From: Rheinheimera lutimaris
GTDB lineage: Bacteria; Pseudomonadota; Gammaproteobacteria; Enterobacterales; Alteromonadaceae
Direction of reading: 5' to 3'
Assembly (NCBI RefSeq): GCF_013283795.1
Contig: NZ_JABSOD010000004.1
Location: 1-64,000, forward strand
Length of the DNA stretch: 64,000 nucleotides
The position numbers were made by a program, and so were the translations under genes. This document shows, piece after piece, positions 15,383 through 25,897 of the stretch; position 1 is the stretch's first letter; each line of letters starts with the position of its first letter. The notes under the pieces are model-generated. The model was not told the origin of the DNA, ran no database searches, and was given only the letters and a program-made list of their open reading frames with translations.

Positions 15383-16389
15383 GGCTTAGCCTCCAAAATA
15401 TACTTTCTTACCGCAGCATTGTGCTGCTCCAGCGTGGCGGAAAACTGATGAGTACCATCGCCTTTGCTGACAAAATAATACAACTCTGTTTCTGCCGGCT
15501 GTGCGGCTGCCAGCAATGAAGGTCGCCCCACCAGGCTGATGGGCCCGGGCGGCAAGCCACGATGCCGGTAAGTATTGTAAGGATGCGGATTGTTTAGATC
15601 AGCACGGGTAATATTGCCGTTAAAATCAGCGATACCATAAATAACCGAGGGATCGGTTTGCAAACGCATATTTTTGCGCAGCCGGTTAGCAAACACCGAG
15701 GCGACCAGGGTTTTCTCCGGCGGATAACTGCTTTCTTTTTCGATGATCGATGCCAGTATTAATAACTGATAGCGGTTCTGCAGTGGCACATCAATATCAC
15801 GCTGCTGCCAGGCTGTATCCAATTCGCTGAGTAATGTCTGCTGCGCCCGCTTTACCAGCTCAGCAGCGCTGCTGTTGGCGGTGTAATAGTATGTATCCGG
15901 ATATAACAGCGCTTCGCCATGCTGTGGTGCCGGCCCCCAGTCTTCAGGCCATTGCAACAGGTGCAATACCTGCTCTGCGTTGGTTATATCCTGCTGTAAG
16001 TACTCTGCCTGCTGCAATCTGGCTAAGCTTTGCTGCAAGGTTTCACCTTCAATTAACGTCAGCGCAAACTGGGCTTCTTTGCCGCTGCGAAACAGCGCCA
16101 ATACCTGCAATAACGTTTGCTCGTTTGCGATACGATATACCCCTTGCTGCACTGCCGCATCTTCCGGATGTAACTTCAGGTACAACCGCAGCATCAGGCA
16201 CTGGCTTTCACTTACCAGCGCTTGCTGTTGCCACTGCCGGCACAACCGGAGCGCCGAGCTGCCGGGTGCCACGGTGTGAATATCAGCGGATAAATTAAGC
16301 GGGATCTGCTGTACATAGCGCACAGACAAGTAATAACCAAGGCCCAACAATATGCCGGTTATCAGAATAATTTTCAGTGTTTTTAACAT
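15379..16389 (-). CDS. mltG: Endolytic murein transglycosylase
   Basis: A 336-residue YceG/MltG protein. One membrane helix lies at about residues 5-24. A LysM-like region precedes the YceG catalytic domain, where the key glutamate is seen in [11 protein letters not shown] (about residue 215), with later family blocks [21 protein letters not shown] and [14 protein letters not shown]. It cleaves nascent glycan strands at the inner membrane. Overlaps pabC by seven bases upstream and tmk by four downstream. Confidence 0.95.
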   Translation of the reverse strand: MLKTLKIILITGILLGLGYYLSVRYVQQIPLNLSADIHTVAPGSSALRLCRQWQQQALVSESQCLMLRLYLKLHPEDAAVQQGVYRIANEQTLLQVLALFRSGKEAQFALTLIEGETLQQSLARLQQAEYLQQDITNAEQVLHLLQWPEDWGPAPQHGEALLYPDTYYYTANSSAAELVKRAQQTLLSELDTAWQQRDIDVPLQNRYQLLILASIIEKESSYPPEKTLVASVFANRLRKNMRLQTDPSVIYGIADFNGNITRADLNNPHPYNTYRHRGLPPGPISLVGRPSLLAAAQPAETELYYFVSKGDGTHQFSATLEQHNAAVRKYILEAKP

Positions 16390-17141
16390 AGTACCTGCTT
16401 TGAAAACTGCTGCACCGTACTAACAGCTAAGGCTCTGCCTGCTATATTGCGTACCGGCACTATACCCATTAAGGCATTACAAATAAACATAGCGTCAACC
16501 GACGCCAGCTCAGTAACAGTCCAGTCAACCGGGCTGATCGCTGCCTGCTGCATAATATGCCGGCGCATCACTCCGGCCACCCCGGCGCGCTGCAGTTTTG
16601 GCGTATGCCAGACGCCATCGCGGTGTAAAAATACATTTGCCGCCGTAGCTTCAACAATAAAACCCTGCTGATCCAACACCAGTAAATCATCAAAATCAGT
16701 GCCGGCCAGCTCTTGCTTTAACAATACCTGTTCCAGGCGGTTGTTATGTTTAAGCCCGGCCAACAGCGGTTGTACTGCCAATTTAAGCGCGGCAATACCA
16801 AGACAAACCCCCTGCTGTCGGGCATGACGGTAATCCGGCATCGGGCTGGTTGATACATACACTAAGGGGGCGCCGACATCTGTTGGGGCATAGCCGCGAC
16901 CACCTTCGCCGCGCGACAGCAGTAACTTTATCACTTGCTCCGGCGCCGTTATCGCAGCTTGCGCTTGTTGCTCAACACCTTGCCAATCTATAGCGCCAAA
17001 GCCTAGTTGCACCGCCGCACGTTGCAGACGTTGCAAATGCAGCGGCCACAACAGTATGTTGCCTTCACGCACCTGCATAGTGGTAAAAATACCGTCGCCA
17101 TAGTTAAAACTACGATCTGTAGCCGGAATGACCGATTGCAC
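16383..17141 (-). CDS. pabC: Aminodeoxychorismate lyase
   Basis: A PLP-dependent fold-type IV enzyme releasing 4-aminobenzoate for folate synthesis. Visible blocks: DRSFNYGDGIFTTM at the N-terminus, LLLSRGEGGRGY, the PLP-lysine region LKHNNRLEQVLLKQ and EATAANVFLH. The only usual in-frame start is a GTG at 17141 giving 252 residues. This lacks the few N-terminal residues seen in relatives, and no clear SD precedes it, so the true start is uncertain. Sits between fabF and mltG as in E. coli. Confidence 0.9.
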   Translation of the reverse strand: MQSVIPATDRSFNYGDGIFTTMQVREGNILLWPLHLQRLQRAAVQLGFGAIDWQGVEQQAQAAITAPEQVIKLLLSRGEGGRGYAPTDVGAPLVYVSTSPMPDYRHARQQGVCLGIAALKLAVQPLLAGLKHNNRLEQVLLKQELAGTDFDDLLVLDQQGFIVEATAANVFLHRDGVWHTPKLQRAGVAGVMRRHIMQQAAISPVDWTVTELASVDAMFICNALMGIVPVRNIAGRALAVSTVQQFSKQVLC

Positions 17142-17190
17142 ACTTGATACCGGATGAATAAAAGCAGCAGTATGCCTTAAAACGCAGATA

Positions 17191-17220
17191 AAACAAAGGC
17201 TGCACCTGGCAGCCTTTGTT
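17191..17220 (-). terminator. Terminator after fabF
   Basis: Stem AAAGGCTGC (17195-17203), five-base loop, stem GCAGCCTTT (17209-17217), followed on the minus strand by TTTGTTTT. It separates fabF from pabC, so pabC probably depends on read-through or its own promoter. Confidence 0.75.
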
Positions 17221-17257
17221 GGTTATAACGGTAAATTATGTGTGTTAAAACAGCAAA

Positions 17258-18496
17258 TTAAACACGTTTAAACAAAATAGAACCGTTAGTACCGCCAAAA
17301 CCGAATGAGTTACACAAGGCATACTCCATCGACACCTGGCGCGCCTGATGTGGCACATAGTCCAGATCACAACCTTCATCCGGGTTGTCCAGATTAATGG
17401 TAGGCGTAACAATTTGATCCTGCAGTGACAGCACAGTAATAATAGACTCCACCGAGCCGGCTGCCCCCAACAAATGACCAATCATCGACTTAGACGAGCT
17501 AACCATCAGCTTGTCTGCGTTAGCCGCAAATACTGATTTAATCGCCATGGTTTCGGCAATATCACCGGCCGGTGTAGAAGTACCGTGCGCGTTAATATAT
17601 GCCACCTGCTGCGGATTAACCTGTGCATCATTCAGCGCATTTTTCATCGCCAATGCTGCACCGGCACCGTTTTGAGGAGGCGATGTCATATGGTAAGCAT
17701 CACCGCTCATACCAAAACCCACCAGTTCGGCGTAAATTTTTGCGCCACGGGCTTTAGCATGTTCGTACTCTTCCAGCACCATTACACCGGCACCGTCGCC
17801 CAGTACAAAGCCGTCACGATCTTTGTCCCACGGCCGGCTGGCTTGCTGTGGTGCATCGTTACGGGTAGACAACGCCCGCGCGGCACCAAAACCGCCCATG
17901 CCCAAAGGCGTAGAGGCTTTTTCCGCTCCGCCGGCAACCATGACATCGGCATCACCGTAGCTAATCATCCTCGCGGCATGGCCAATATTATGTACGCCGG
18001 TAGTACAGGCAGTAACAATACTGATATTAGGCCCTTGCAAGCCAAGTAAAATAGACAGCTGACCGGCAATCATATTAATAATGGTCGATGGCACAAAAAA
18101 CGGTGATAACCGCTTAGGACCACTGTTCATCAGCTTAGTATGGTTCTCTTCAATTAACCCCAAACCACCGATACCGGAGCCAATAGCGGCGCCTATACGC
18201 GGTGCATTTTGTTCAGTGATTTCGATACCGGAGTCACGAAATGCCTGAATACCGGCAGCCACACCATACTGAATAAACAGATCCATTTTTTTCGCCTCTT
18301 TGGCTGAAAAAAACGGCTCTACATCAAAGTTTTTTACCAAACCAGCAAACTTAGTGGTGTACGCACTGGTATCGAAATGCTCGATCAGTGATATACCACT
18401 TTTACCTTGCTGTAAGCCTTGCCAGCTTGAGGCAACATCATTACCCAGCGGCGTTAACATGCCTAAACCGGTAACTACAACACGACGTTTTGCCAC
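17258..18496 (-). CDS. fabF: Beta-ketoacyl-ACP synthase II
   Basis: Elongating condensing enzyme of type II fatty acid synthesis. I place the start at the GTG at 18496 (protein [13 protein letters not shown], 412 residues), which has a strong GGAGGG SD five bases upstream and matches the usual length of 412-413. An ATG at 18523 would add nine residues. The active-site cysteine is C164 (TACTTG), and the catalytic histidines lie in [11 protein letters not shown] and [10 protein letters not shown]. Directly downstream of acpP, separated by a hairpin that may attenuate transcription. Confidence 0.95.
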   Translation of the reverse strand: MAKRRVVVTGLGMLTPLGNDVASSWQGLQQGKSGISLIEHFDTSAYTTKFAGLVKNFDVEPFFSAKEAKKMDLFIQYGVAAGIQAFRDSGIEITEQNAPRIGAAIGSGIGGLGLIEENHTKLMNSGPKRLSPFFVPSTIINMIAGQLSILLGLQGPNISIVTACTTGVHNIGHAARMISYGDADVMVAGGAEKASTPLGMGGFGAARALSTRNDAPQQASRPWDKDRDGFVLGDGAGVMVLEEYEHAKARGAKIYAELVGFGMSGDAYHMTSPPQNGAGAALAMKNALNDAQVNPQQVAYINAHGTSTPAGDIAETMAIKSVFAANADKLMVSSSKSMIGHLLGAAGSVESIITVLSLQDQIVTPTINLDNPDEGCDLDYVPHQARQVSMEYALCNSFGFGGTNGSILFKRV

Positions 18497-18538
18497 AAAA
18501 CCCTCCGCCATGGAAATTTTCATCGGACCTGAAACGAA

Positions 18539-18561
18539 AACGGGTAGCTTAGCTACCCGTT
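18539..18561 (-). terminator. Attenuator-like hairpin between acpP and fabF
   Basis: AACGGGTAGCT and AGCTACCCGTT form a perfect 11-bp stem with a one-base loop, followed on the minus strand by TTTTCG. Probably a partial terminator that keeps acpP mRNA in excess over fabF. Confidence 0.65.
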
Positions 18562-18576
18562 CTGCAAGCTGATAAC

Positions 18577-18813
18577 TTACTCAGCGTGTGCTTTGATGTA
18601 ATCAATAGCAGACTGAACAGTAGTGATTTTCTCAGCTTCTTCGTCCGGAATCTCAGTATCGAACTCTTCTTCCAGCGCCATTACCAGCTCAACTGTGTCC
18701 AGTGAATCGGCGCCCAGATCGTCAACGAAAGACGCTTCGTGTTTAACTTCGTCTTCTTTAACGCCCAGTTGTTCAATGATGATTTTCTTAACGCGTTCTT
18801 CGATGTTGCTCAT
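18577..18813 (-). CDS. acpP: Acyl carrier protein
   Basis: A 78-residue acidic helical protein that carries acyl chains on phosphopantetheine. The attachment serine is S37 in [13 protein letters not shown]. Length and sequence are typical. Located between fabG and fabF. Confidence 0.98.
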   Translation of the reverse strand: MSNIEERVKKIIIEQLGVKEDEVKHEASFVDDLGADSLDTVELVMALEEEFDTEIPDEEAEKITTVQSAIDYIKAHAE

Positions 18814-18949
18814 CTTTTCTTCCTTTTTCTCATATAAATCGCAACAGTTCGTGCAATTTTGTGTGGCGCTAGTTTATGCGTAAGCCAGAATTGTTGCAAG
18901 CAAACAGAACAGCATTTTGCGCTGGTCAAACCTGCTTAGCAACATAAAC

Positions 18950-19696
18950 CTACACCATATACATACCGCCGTTTACGTGAATTGTTTCACCGGTGATATA
19001 AGCCGCCTGGTTTGACGCTAAAAACGCCACTGTAGCAGCAATTTCTTCCGGCTGGCCCAAACGGTTGGCCGGTACCTGAGCAAAAATAGCTTGTTTTTGC
19101 TCTTCCGACAGTTCTTTAGTCATGTCGGTATCAATAAAACCGGGCGCAATAGCATTAACTGTAATACCACGTGACGCTACTTCTTTTGCCAACGACTTGG
19201 TAAAACCCAATACCCCGGCTTTAGCCGCAGCATAATTGGTTTGGCCGGCATTGCCCATAGAACCGACAACAGAGCCAATACTTATAATGCGACCAAAACG
19301 TTTTTTCATCATAGTGCGCATTACTGCTTTGCTTAAACGGTATACCGAGGTTAAGTTGGTCTGCATAATGTCAAACCACTCTTCATCTTTCATCCGCATC
19401 AGCAAATTATCGCGCGTAATGCCGGCATTATTAACCAGAATATCAATATCTCCAAACTGGTTTTTTATCTGCTCTAAACATTGTTCAATAGAAGCGGTGT
19501 CGCCAACGTTTAACACCAGGCCACAACCCTTATCCGCCAGGTAAGCGCTGATAGCTTCAGCACCTTTTTCAGAGGTGGCTGTACCGACAACTTTGGCGCC
19601 AAGGGCAGCTAATTGCTCAGCTATGGCACGACCAATACCGCGGCTGGCACCGGTTACCAGCGCCACTTTGCCTTCTAAAGAAATAAAATTTGTCAT
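18950..19696 (-). CDS. fabG: 3-oxoacyl-ACP reductase
   Basis: A 248-residue NADPH-dependent SDR. Cofactor motif TGASRGIG (15-22), catalytic S142, Y155 and K159 (YAAAK) and the NNAG motif are all intact. Starts ten bases after fabD with SD AGGA. Confidence 0.97.
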   Translation of the reverse strand: MTNFISLEGKVALVTGASRGIGRAIAEQLAALGAKVVGTATSEKGAEAISAYLADKGCGLVLNVGDTASIEQCLEQIKNQFGDIDILVNNAGITRDNLLMRMKDEEWFDIMQTNLTSVYRLSKAVMRTMMKKRFGRIISIGSVVGSMGNAGQTNYAAAKAGVLGFTKSLAKEVASRGITVNAIAPGFIDTDMTKELSEEQKQAIFAQVPANRLGQPEEIAATVAFLASNQAAYITGETIHVNGGMYMV

Positions 19697-19705
19697 GGTT
19701 AATCC

Positions 19706-20641
19706 TTATTCTGCTGCTAATGCAGCTTGTAGCGAAGCAACGTCGCCCACCGAAGCAGCAGTTATATTTTTATCTATACGTTTAATCAAACCGCTTAACA
19801 CCTTACCGGCACCCAGCTCCAGCACATGAGTTACGCCCTGAGCCGCTAACCATTCAATAGTTTGTGTCCATTGTACCGGGCTGTATAACTGGCGTACCAA
19901 AGCATCTTTTACCGCAGCGGCATCGGCTGCAATAGCAACATCGACATTATTTATCACCGGTATGACAGCACTATTAAAGTTAAGTGCCGCCAGGTCGGCG
20001 GCTAATTGCTCCGCTGCCGGGCGCATTAACGCACAATGTGATGGCACACTTACCGGCAACGGCAGTGCACGTTTGGCACCGGCAGCTTTACACAGCTCAC
20101 CGGCGCGCTCTACTGCGGCTTTATGGCCGGCAATAACCACCTGGCCCGGTGAATTATAATTTACCGGTGACACCACTTCGCCCTGTGCTGCTTGCTCACA
20201 AGCTAAGGCAATAGCAGCATCGTCAAGACCGATAATAGCCGACATAGCGCCAACACCCGCCGGCACGGCCTGCTGCATATAGTTACCGCGTTTTTCTACC
20301 AGTTTTACCGCATCGGCCAGCGATAAGACACCGGTACAAACCAATGCCGAGTATTCACCCAGTGAGTGGCCGGCAAAATAAGCCGGTTGTGCCCCACCCT
20401 GTTGCTGCCATAAGCGCCACACTGCAACAGAGGCAGTTAATAACGCCGGCTGAGTACGATGCGTTTCATTTAAATCAGCTTCAGGGCCGTTGGCCACCAG
20501 CGCCCATAATTCATAACCCAAAGCCTTTGATGCTTCGGTGAAAGTGTCTTTTACCACATCAAACTGCTGATATAAATCAGCCAGCATGCCGACACTTTGA
20601 GAACCTTGTCCCGGGAATACGATTGCAAGTTTTGTTGTCAT
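19706..20641 (-). CDS. fabD: Malonyl-CoA:ACP transacylase
   Basis: A 311-residue acyltransferase. N-terminal FPGQGSQ, nucleophile S93 in GHSLGEYSAL, and the catalytic His in VPSHCALM. Supplies malonyl-ACP to FabH and FabF. Central in the plsX-fabHDG-acpP-fabF order. Confidence 0.97.
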   Translation of the reverse strand: MTTKLAIVFPGQGSQSVGMLADLYQQFDVVKDTFTEASKALGYELWALVANGPEADLNETHRTQPALLTASVAVWRLWQQQGGAQPAYFAGHSLGEYSALVCTGVLSLADAVKLVEKRGNYMQQAVPAGVGAMSAIIGLDDAAIALACEQAAQGEVVSPVNYNSPGQVVIAGHKAAVERAGELCKAAGAKRALPLPVSVPSHCALMRPAAEQLAADLAALNFNSAVIPVINNVDVAIAADAAAVKDALVRQLYSPVQWTQTIEWLAAQGVTHVLELGAGKVLSGLIKRIDKNITAASVGDVASLQAALAAE

Positions 20642-20674
20642 ATTAAGTCCTGCGGAAAATTTTGATGCTAAAGC

Positions 20675-21634
20675 TTAATAGCGAACCAGCGCTGAAGCCC
20701 AGGCAAAACCGCCGCCAAAGGCTTCCAGTAATAAGGTTTGGCCACGTTGAATACGGCCATCGCGAATGGCTTCATCCAGCGCTGTCGGCACCGTTGCCGC
20801 TGAGGTATTGCCATAGCGGTCCAGGTTAATAACAACCTGGTCCATCGACATATCCAATTTACGTGCTACAGCAGAGATGATACGCAGGTTTGCCTGATGC
20901 GGTACCAACCAGTCAATTTGTGATTTATCCAGATTGTTGGCCGCCAGTGTTTGCTCTACCACTTCAGATAATTTCGTTACGGCAACTTTGAAAACATCGT
21001 TACCCTTCATTGAGCCCCAGGATTGATGCACAGACTGTTCATCACCACGAATTGGGTTATCGACATACAACAATTCCGAATATTTACCGTCGGCATGAAT
21101 ATGGGTAGATAAAATACCCGGTTTCTCAGACGCTTCCAGTATTACTGCGCCGGCGGCATCACCGAACAGGATCACCATGCTTCTGTCTTCCGGTGATATT
21201 AAGCGCGACAAACAGTCTGAGCCGATAACCAAAATACGTTTGGCGATACCGCTTTTAATATACTGATCTGCTACGCTCAGGCCATAACAGAAGCCGGCAC
21301 AGGCGGCGGCAATGTCAAAGGCCGGAATGGCCGGGATCTCGAGCTCACGTTGAATTTCACAAGCCGCACTGGGTAATGCGCGGGAAGCGCTGGTGGTGGC
21401 ACAGATAATCATATCTATGCTGTTTTTATCGATATCGGCCGCTTCAATGGCTTTTAATGCCGCTTGCGCACCCATAGTAGAGACGGTTTCGTTGTCACCG
21501 ATAATACGGCGCTCTTTAATACCTGTACGTTCAATAATCCATTCGTCGGTGGTTTCAACCATCGATTCCAGATCAGCGTTACTGCGAACCTGCGACGGGA
21601 AATAACTCCCGGTACCTATAATGCGTGAATACAT
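20675..21634 (-). CDS. fabH: Beta-ketoacyl-ACP synthase III
   Basis: A 319-residue enzyme that starts fatty acid synthesis from acetyl-CoA and malonyl-ACP. Active-site C112 ([10 protein letters not shown]), His in VPHQANLRI and Asn in [10 protein letters not shown] complete the triad. Begins six bases after plsX. Confidence 0.97.
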   Translation of the reverse strand: MYSRIIGTGSYFPSQVRSNADLESMVETTDEWIIERTGIKERRIIGDNETVSTMGAQAALKAIEAADIDKNSIDMIICATTSASRALPSAACEIQRELEIPAIPAFDIAAACAGFCYGLSVADQYIKSGIAKRILVIGSDCLSRLISPEDRSMVILFGDAAGAVILEASEKPGILSTHIHADGKYSELLYVDNPIRGDEQSVHQSWGSMKGNDVFKVAVTKLSEVVEQTLAANNLDKSQIDWLVPHQANLRIISAVARKLDMSMDQVVINLDRYGNTSAATVPTALDEAIRDGRIQRGQTLLLEAFGGGFAWASALVRY

Positions 21635-21640
21635 GAGGAC

Positions 21641-22681
21641 CTACGCTTTATCAATTAATACGTGTTCCAACCGGTCTTTAATCTTGGCGGGCACCTGGCG
21701 TTCAACCTCGCGCACCGCCTGACGGATGGCACTGAGAAATGCTTCTTTAGTCGCATTTCCATGACTTTTCACTACAATTCCGCGCAATCCTATCAGACTT
21801 GCACCGTTATAGTGGTCGGGGTTCACGCCCTGATAAAGGTTTTTTATAAAAGGTTTGATTAACCAGCCGAATAATTGTGCAGTCACTTTATCTTTAATGC
21901 TCGATTCAAAGCGGCGCAGGATGAGTTTGGCCACACCTTCACAGGTTTTCAGCGCGACATTGCCAACAAAGCCGTCACAGACAATCACATCGGCTTTGCC
22001 GGTAAAAATGTCATTACCTTCGATATAGCCAATGTAATTAATGTCGTTACATTCAGACAACAACATTGATGCGCGTTTTATCTGATCCGAGCCTTTAATT
22101 TCCTCTTCGCCCATATTCAGTAAAGCCACTTTAGGCTGACTGATACCAATCACCTCTTCAGCCATTACCGCGCCCATCACGGCAAACTGGAATAAGGTAT
22201 CAGCGTCGCAGTTTACGGTAGCGCCTAAATCCAGCATATACACCGGATTACCTTCCATCGCCGGCAACGCACTGATCAGCGCCGGGCGGTCTACGCCGTT
22301 GAGCATTTTCAGTACAAAGTGTGCCATGGCAATTAACGCCCCGGTATTACCGGCACTAACGCAGGCCTGCACTTCGCCTTTGTCGACTAAGTCCAGCGCA
22401 ACCCGCATTGATGAGTCGCGTTTAGAGCGCAGGGCAACCGACGGTTTATCGGCCATGGTAACGATTTGTGTACTGTGACGCAGGCTTAATTGCGGATGCG
22501 GAAAAACACCGTGCAACTTCAGTTGCTCAGTTAAATTAGCTTCATCGCCACACAAAATAAGGTGTAACTGAGGGAATTCACAGATCGCTGCCAAAGCGGC
22601 AGGAATAGTAGAATGGGGGCCGTGATCGCCCCCCATCATGTCTAATGCAAGTGTCAGCTTAGTTGGCTGCACCAGCTGCAT
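21641..22681 (-). CDS. plsX: Phosphate acyltransferase
   Basis: A 346-residue PlsX converting acyl-ACP to acyl-phosphate for phospholipid synthesis. [12 protein letters not shown] at the N-terminus, [11 protein letters not shown] and [13 protein letters not shown] are family hallmarks. Follows rpmF by six bases. The few residues before TKLTLALD could be extra, and a GTG at codon 4 is an alternative start. Confidence 0.96.
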   Translation of the reverse strand: MQLVQPTKLTLALDMMGGDHGPHSTIPAALAAICEFPQLHLILCGDEANLTEQLKLHGVFPHPQLSLRHSTQIVTMADKPSVALRSKRDSSMRVALDLVDKGEVQACVSAGNTGALIAMAHFVLKMLNGVDRPALISALPAMEGNPVYMLDLGATVNCDADTLFQFAVMGAVMAEEVIGISQPKVALLNMGEEEIKGSDQIKRASMLLSECNDINYIGYIEGNDIFTGKADVIVCDGFVGNVALKTCEGVAKLILRRFESSIKDKVTAQLFGWLIKPFIKNLYQGVNPDHYNGASLIGLRGIVVKSHGNATKEAFLSAIRQAVREVERQVPAKIKDRLEHVLIDKA

Positions 22682-22687
22682 CCAGAC

Positions 22688-22852
22688 TTATTTTACTTTA
22701 CGGCCTTTGTAGTAACCATCGGCAGTGATGTGGTGGCGACGATGCGTTTCACCGGTAGTAGAATCAACTGACAGCGTTGGGCCAGTTAATGCATCGTGTG
22801 AGCGACGCATATCGCGACGTGCACGTGATTTTTTGTTTTGCTGAACAGCCAT
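22688..22852 (-). CDS. rpmF: 50S ribosomal protein L32
   Basis: Small gene read directly from the sequence: 54 residues beginning [20 protein letters not shown] and ending [10 protein letters not shown], the classic L32 pattern. This form lacks the zinc cysteines. SD GGAG lies upstream. Sits between yceD and plsX as in E. coli. Confidence 0.97.
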   Translation of the reverse strand: MAVQQNKKSRARRDMRRSHDALTGPTLSVDSTTGETHRRHHITADGYYKGRKVK

Positions 22853-22868
22853 GGTATTTCTCCTAAAC

Positions 22869-23396
22869 TCACTTTTTCTTTAATTCTGCCAGTACAGCGA
22901 AAGGATTGGGTTTTTCCGGTTCAGGCCCGATATCACCAAAGCTCATCAATGCCGCACTAACGGCGCAAACCGCTTCGTCGTGCATTGGGAACAGTGGTAA
23001 AGCCAGAATCAGCTCATCTTCCACTAACTGTCGTAAATTTATTTCGCCGTGTTCGTCTTTCTCGATCACGTCGTAACGCTCAGGAATTAACTCCAAAGCA
23101 GCGTCATCACCCGGCTTAACCGGAGTGTATGCAAAATTGCAGTCCAACGACACGGTCATGCTTTCGCTACAACGTTCGCAGGTTACACTCACTTCGCAAG
23201 AAGCGCTACCCTGTATTACAGTCAGGCCTTGCTGATCAGTACCGCATTCAACTCGTACCGTTACCTCGCCTTGCGGATTAAGCAGGCTTTGAGTTAACCG
23301 GGTTAAATTTACTAACGGCACAAAGCCTTCGTAATCAGAGCGCTTTTGCGCTGCTTTAACCGGATCTATAGTAACGGGTATTTTTACTTTTTGCAT
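22869..23396 (-). CDS. yceD: DUF177/YceD protein linked to 23S rRNA accumulation
   Basis: A 175-residue DUF177 protein. The start at 23396 ([19 protein letters not shown]) fits the family length of about 173; an upstream in-frame ATG adds 28 non-conserved residues. Central [10 protein letters not shown] and the C-terminal PLFPMHDE block are typical. Cotranscribed with rpmF. The family is implicated in ribosome biogenesis; no enzyme activity is evident. Confidence 0.93.
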   Translation of the reverse strand: MQKVKIPVTIDPVKAAQKRSDYEGFVPLVNLTRLTQSLLNPQGEVTVRVECGTDQQGLTVIQGSASCEVSVTCERCSESMTVSLDCNFAYTPVKPGDDAALELIPERYDVIEKDEHGEINLRQLVEDELILALPLFPMHDEAVCAVSAALMSFGDIGPEPEKPNPFAVLAELKKK

Positions 23397-23525
23397 AAGG
23401 CGCGCATCATATAGAAGCGCCCCTGCGCTGTCAAAGGGATCAGACAGATATTTGTCGTTTTTCTCGCGCATTTTTATCATTCTGTTTATAGTGCGGCCTA
23501 TTCTGCATAAAAAGACTATTTATCA

Positions 23526-24155
23526 ATGACTGAGCCCGCTTTGCCAGCGCTGTATCTGGCCTCTACCTCAAAATACCGTCAACAGCTGTTAGCTAAGCTG
23601 ACAACGCGGTTTCACACCGCAAGGCCAGAGGTTGACGAAACATCGCTGGCAAACGAGAGTGCGGAGCAATTGGTGCGGCGTTTGGCCATCGCCAAGGCTC
23701 AGGCCATTGCCGCGGGCTTAAACGCTGGGTTGGTAATTGGCTCAGACCAGGTGGCACTATTTAACAACGATATTATCGGCAAACCGCACAGTGCAGAAAA
23801 CGCGCTGGCGCAATTACGCCGTTTTAGCGGTAATACGGTAACCTTTCTTACCGGGCTGGCGCTGGTTAATGCGCAAAGCGGCAATATACAGGTAATCGTT
23901 GAGCCGTTTAACGTGAGCTTTCGCAGTTTGACCGATGCCGAGATCATGGCCTACATCGATAAAGAGCAGCCACTGGACTGCGCCGGCAGCTTTAAAAGCG
24001 AAGGCCTGGGCATTAGCCTGTTTAGCAAACTCAATGGTGACGACCCCAACAGCCTGATTGGCCTGCCACTGATCCGGCTAAACCAGATGCTGTTAAATGA
24101 AGGCGTTAATGTGCTATTCTTGGATGAGCATAAAGGTGGATCCGGCTTGCTCTAA
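23526..24155 (+). CDS. Maf-like nucleotide pyrophosphatase (YceF type)
   Basis: A 209-residue Maf/Ham1-fold enzyme, divergent from yceD-rpmF. Visible motifs: ASTSKYRQQLL at the N-terminus, ARPEVDE, GSDQVALF (catalytic Asp) and KSEGLGISLF. The YceF subgroup hydrolyses modified nucleotides such as 7-methyl-GTP; that specificity is inferred from synteny with E. coli yceF beside rluC and yceD. Confidence 0.93.
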   Translation: MTEPALPALYLASTSKYRQQLLAKLTTRFHTARPEVDETSLANESAEQLVRRLAIAKAQAIAAGLNAGLVIGSDQVALFNNDIIGKPHSAENALAQLRRFSGNTVTFLTGLALVNAQSGNIQVIVEPFNVSFRSLTDAEIMAYIDKEQPLDCAGSFKSEGLGISLFSKLNGDDPNSLIGLPLIRLNQMLLNEGVNVLFLDEHKGGSGLL

Positions 24156-24233
24156 GTCAACCGTTGCAGGCCAGGATGGCCGAATCGAGCCCCCAGGGAA
24201 GGGTTAACGGCGTGTTGACGTGAGCAAACCGGA
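24156..24233 (-). repeat. Dispersed intergenic repeat (copy 2)
   Basis: Inverted copy of the element at 9161-9240. The blocks CAACACGCCGT, TCCCTGGGGGCTCG and CAACGGTTG are conserved in order and spacing. GGCCATCCTGGCC replaces GCCCGTCCGGGGC, preserving the hairpin with different bases. Lies between convergent maf and the HAD gene, where it may act as a terminator. Confidence 0.65.
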
Positions 24234-24252
24234 GACGCCAAAACTATCAGGA

Positions 24253-24939
24253 TTAAATAACCTGCAATAATTCAGGTATCGAATCAATAATGGCTTTGGG
24301 TGCAAACCGGCTTAATACGTCGCGGCCATGCACACCATGGGTTACGCCTACACGCGGCATCGCAATGGCTTGCGCCATTTTCATATCATGGCTGGTATCG
24401 CCCACCATCACCGCCTGCTGTGCCGGCAAATCCAGCTCATGCAGAATTTGTTGCAGCATCTGCGGATGCGGTTTCGACTGCGCTTCATCAGCACAGCGGC
24501 TGGTGTCGAAGTACTTCTCCAGCCCGGTCTCAGCAAACATCCGCTTTAAACCGCGTCGCTGTTTGCCGGTAGCCACCGCCAGCTTAATGTTGTTATCTTT
24601 TAATTGCTGTAATACCTGTTCAACACCGGCAAACAGCGGTGTTGGTGTGGTGTCATATAAGGTGTAATGATCACGGTAATGTGAAAACAACTGCTGACGT
24701 TTGGCCTCTTCAACGCCCGGGAATAACATATCAAATGCCGGATCAAGGCTTAAGCCAATGATCTGCTTAACGGCAAACTCGCTGGGCACGATTAATTCAG
24801 CTTTCACTGCCGCCGCCCGCATAGACGATACAATGCGCCCGACAGAGTCCATTACGGTGCCGTCCCAATCAAAAATGACCAGCGACACCTTATCCATCAC
24901 AGGCATATCTGCTACAAGCTTATCTACTACATTCTGCAT
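24253..24939 (-). CDS. HAD-superfamily hydrolase (phosphoglycolate phosphatase-like)
   Basis: A 228-residue subfamily IA HAD phosphatase. Motif I FDWDGTVMDS carries the nucleophile and acid Asp. Motif II is in LAVATGK, motif III lysine in KPHP and motif IV in MVGDTSHDMKMA. The cap domain is helical. Starts five bases after rluC, so in one operon with it. Substrate unknown; the relation to Gph is at fold level only. Confidence 0.88.
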   Translation of the reverse strand: MQNVVDKLVADMPVMDKVSLVIFDWDGTVMDSVGRIVSSMRAAAVKAELIVPSEFAVKQIIGLSLDPAFDMLFPGVEEAKRQQLFSHYRDHYTLYDTTPTPLFAGVEQVLQQLKDNNIKLAVATGKQRRGLKRMFAETGLEKYFDTSRCADEAQSKPHPQMLQQILHELDLPAQQAVMVGDTSHDMKMAQAIAMPRVGVTHGVHGRDVLSRFAPKAIIDSIPELLQVI

Positions 24940-24943
24940 CAGT

Positions 24944-25897
24944 TTACTTTCTCGTTAATTTTGTCAGCGCTTGCTCCAGCACCGGGTCCAGCGGTGCTTC
25001 GATCCGCATCGTCGTTTCTGTCATCGGATGGATAAAACTCAGAATTTTTGCATGCAAAAACAGTCGGTTTAAGCCAATTTGCTGCATCTGTGTGGTAAAA
25101 GCATTGTCGCCGTATTTATCATCACAAGCGATAGGATGTCCGGTACAGGCAGTATGCACCCGAATTTGATGGGTACGGCCGGTTACCGGAAATGCCTCGA
25201 CCAGGGTACCTTCCCGGTAGCGTTGCAGAATACGAAAGCGGGTTTCTGACGGCTTGCCTTCCCGCTCATCTACCCGCACTACCCGCTCACCGGATTGCAG
25301 AGTATTCTTTTTCAGCGGCTCAGTAACTTTGCGCACCTTGTTGTCCCAGTCACCGGCGACCAGTGCCCAGTATTTTTTCTCAACGGTTTTATTACGCAAT
25401 TGCTCATGTAAGTGAGTTAGCACTGAGCGTTTTTTGGCAATCAGCAAACAACCTGAGGTATCACGGTCCAGCCGGTGCACCAGCTCCAGGTGCTTCGCCA
25501 ATGGCCGCAGGGCCCGCAATGCTTCTATCACGCCAAACTGCAAACCGCTGCCACCGTGCACCGCCATGCCGGAAGGTTTATTAAGTACAATCAAATCGTT
25601 ATCTTCAAATAAAATATGTTGCTCGAGATTTTTCACCATCGATAACTTTACCGATACCGGTTCGCCTTCTGCCGCAACGGTTAACGGCGGAATGCGCACC
25701 ACGTCGTCCTGCTGCAGTTTGTATTCAGGTTTGATGCGTTTTTTGTTCACTCGCACCTCACCTTTGCGCAAAACCCGATAAATAACACTTTTCGGCACGC
25801 CTTTGAGCCGTGCAAGTAAAAAATTATCTATACGCTGCCCAATAAAATCAGGTTCTATTTCAATTAATTGCACAGGTAACTTGATTTCATCGCTCAT
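24944..25897 (-). CDS. rluC: 23S rRNA pseudouridine synthase RluC
   Basis: A 317-residue enzyme modifying 23S rRNA uridines 955, 2504 and 2580 (E. coli numbering, by homology). The S4 domain lies at about 18-80 (QRIDNFLLARLKGVPKSVIYRVLRKG). The catalytic D144 is in HRLDRDTSG. Divergent from rne, as in E. coli. Confidence 0.95.
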   Translation of the reverse strand: MSDEIKLPVQLIEIEPDFIGQRIDNFLLARLKGVPKSVIYRVLRKGEVRVNKKRIKPEYKLQQDDVVRIPPLTVAAEGEPVSVKLSMVKNLEQHILFEDNDLIVLNKPSGMAVHGGSGLQFGVIEALRALRPLAKHLELVHRLDRDTSGCLLIAKKRSVLTHLHEQLRNKTVEKKYWALVAGDWDNKVRKVTEPLKKNTLQSGERVVRVDEREGKPSETRFRILQRYREGTLVEAFPVTGRTHQIRVHTACTGHPIACDDKYGDNAFTTQMQQIGLNRLFLHAKILSFIHPMTETTMRIEAPLDPVLEQALTKLTRK

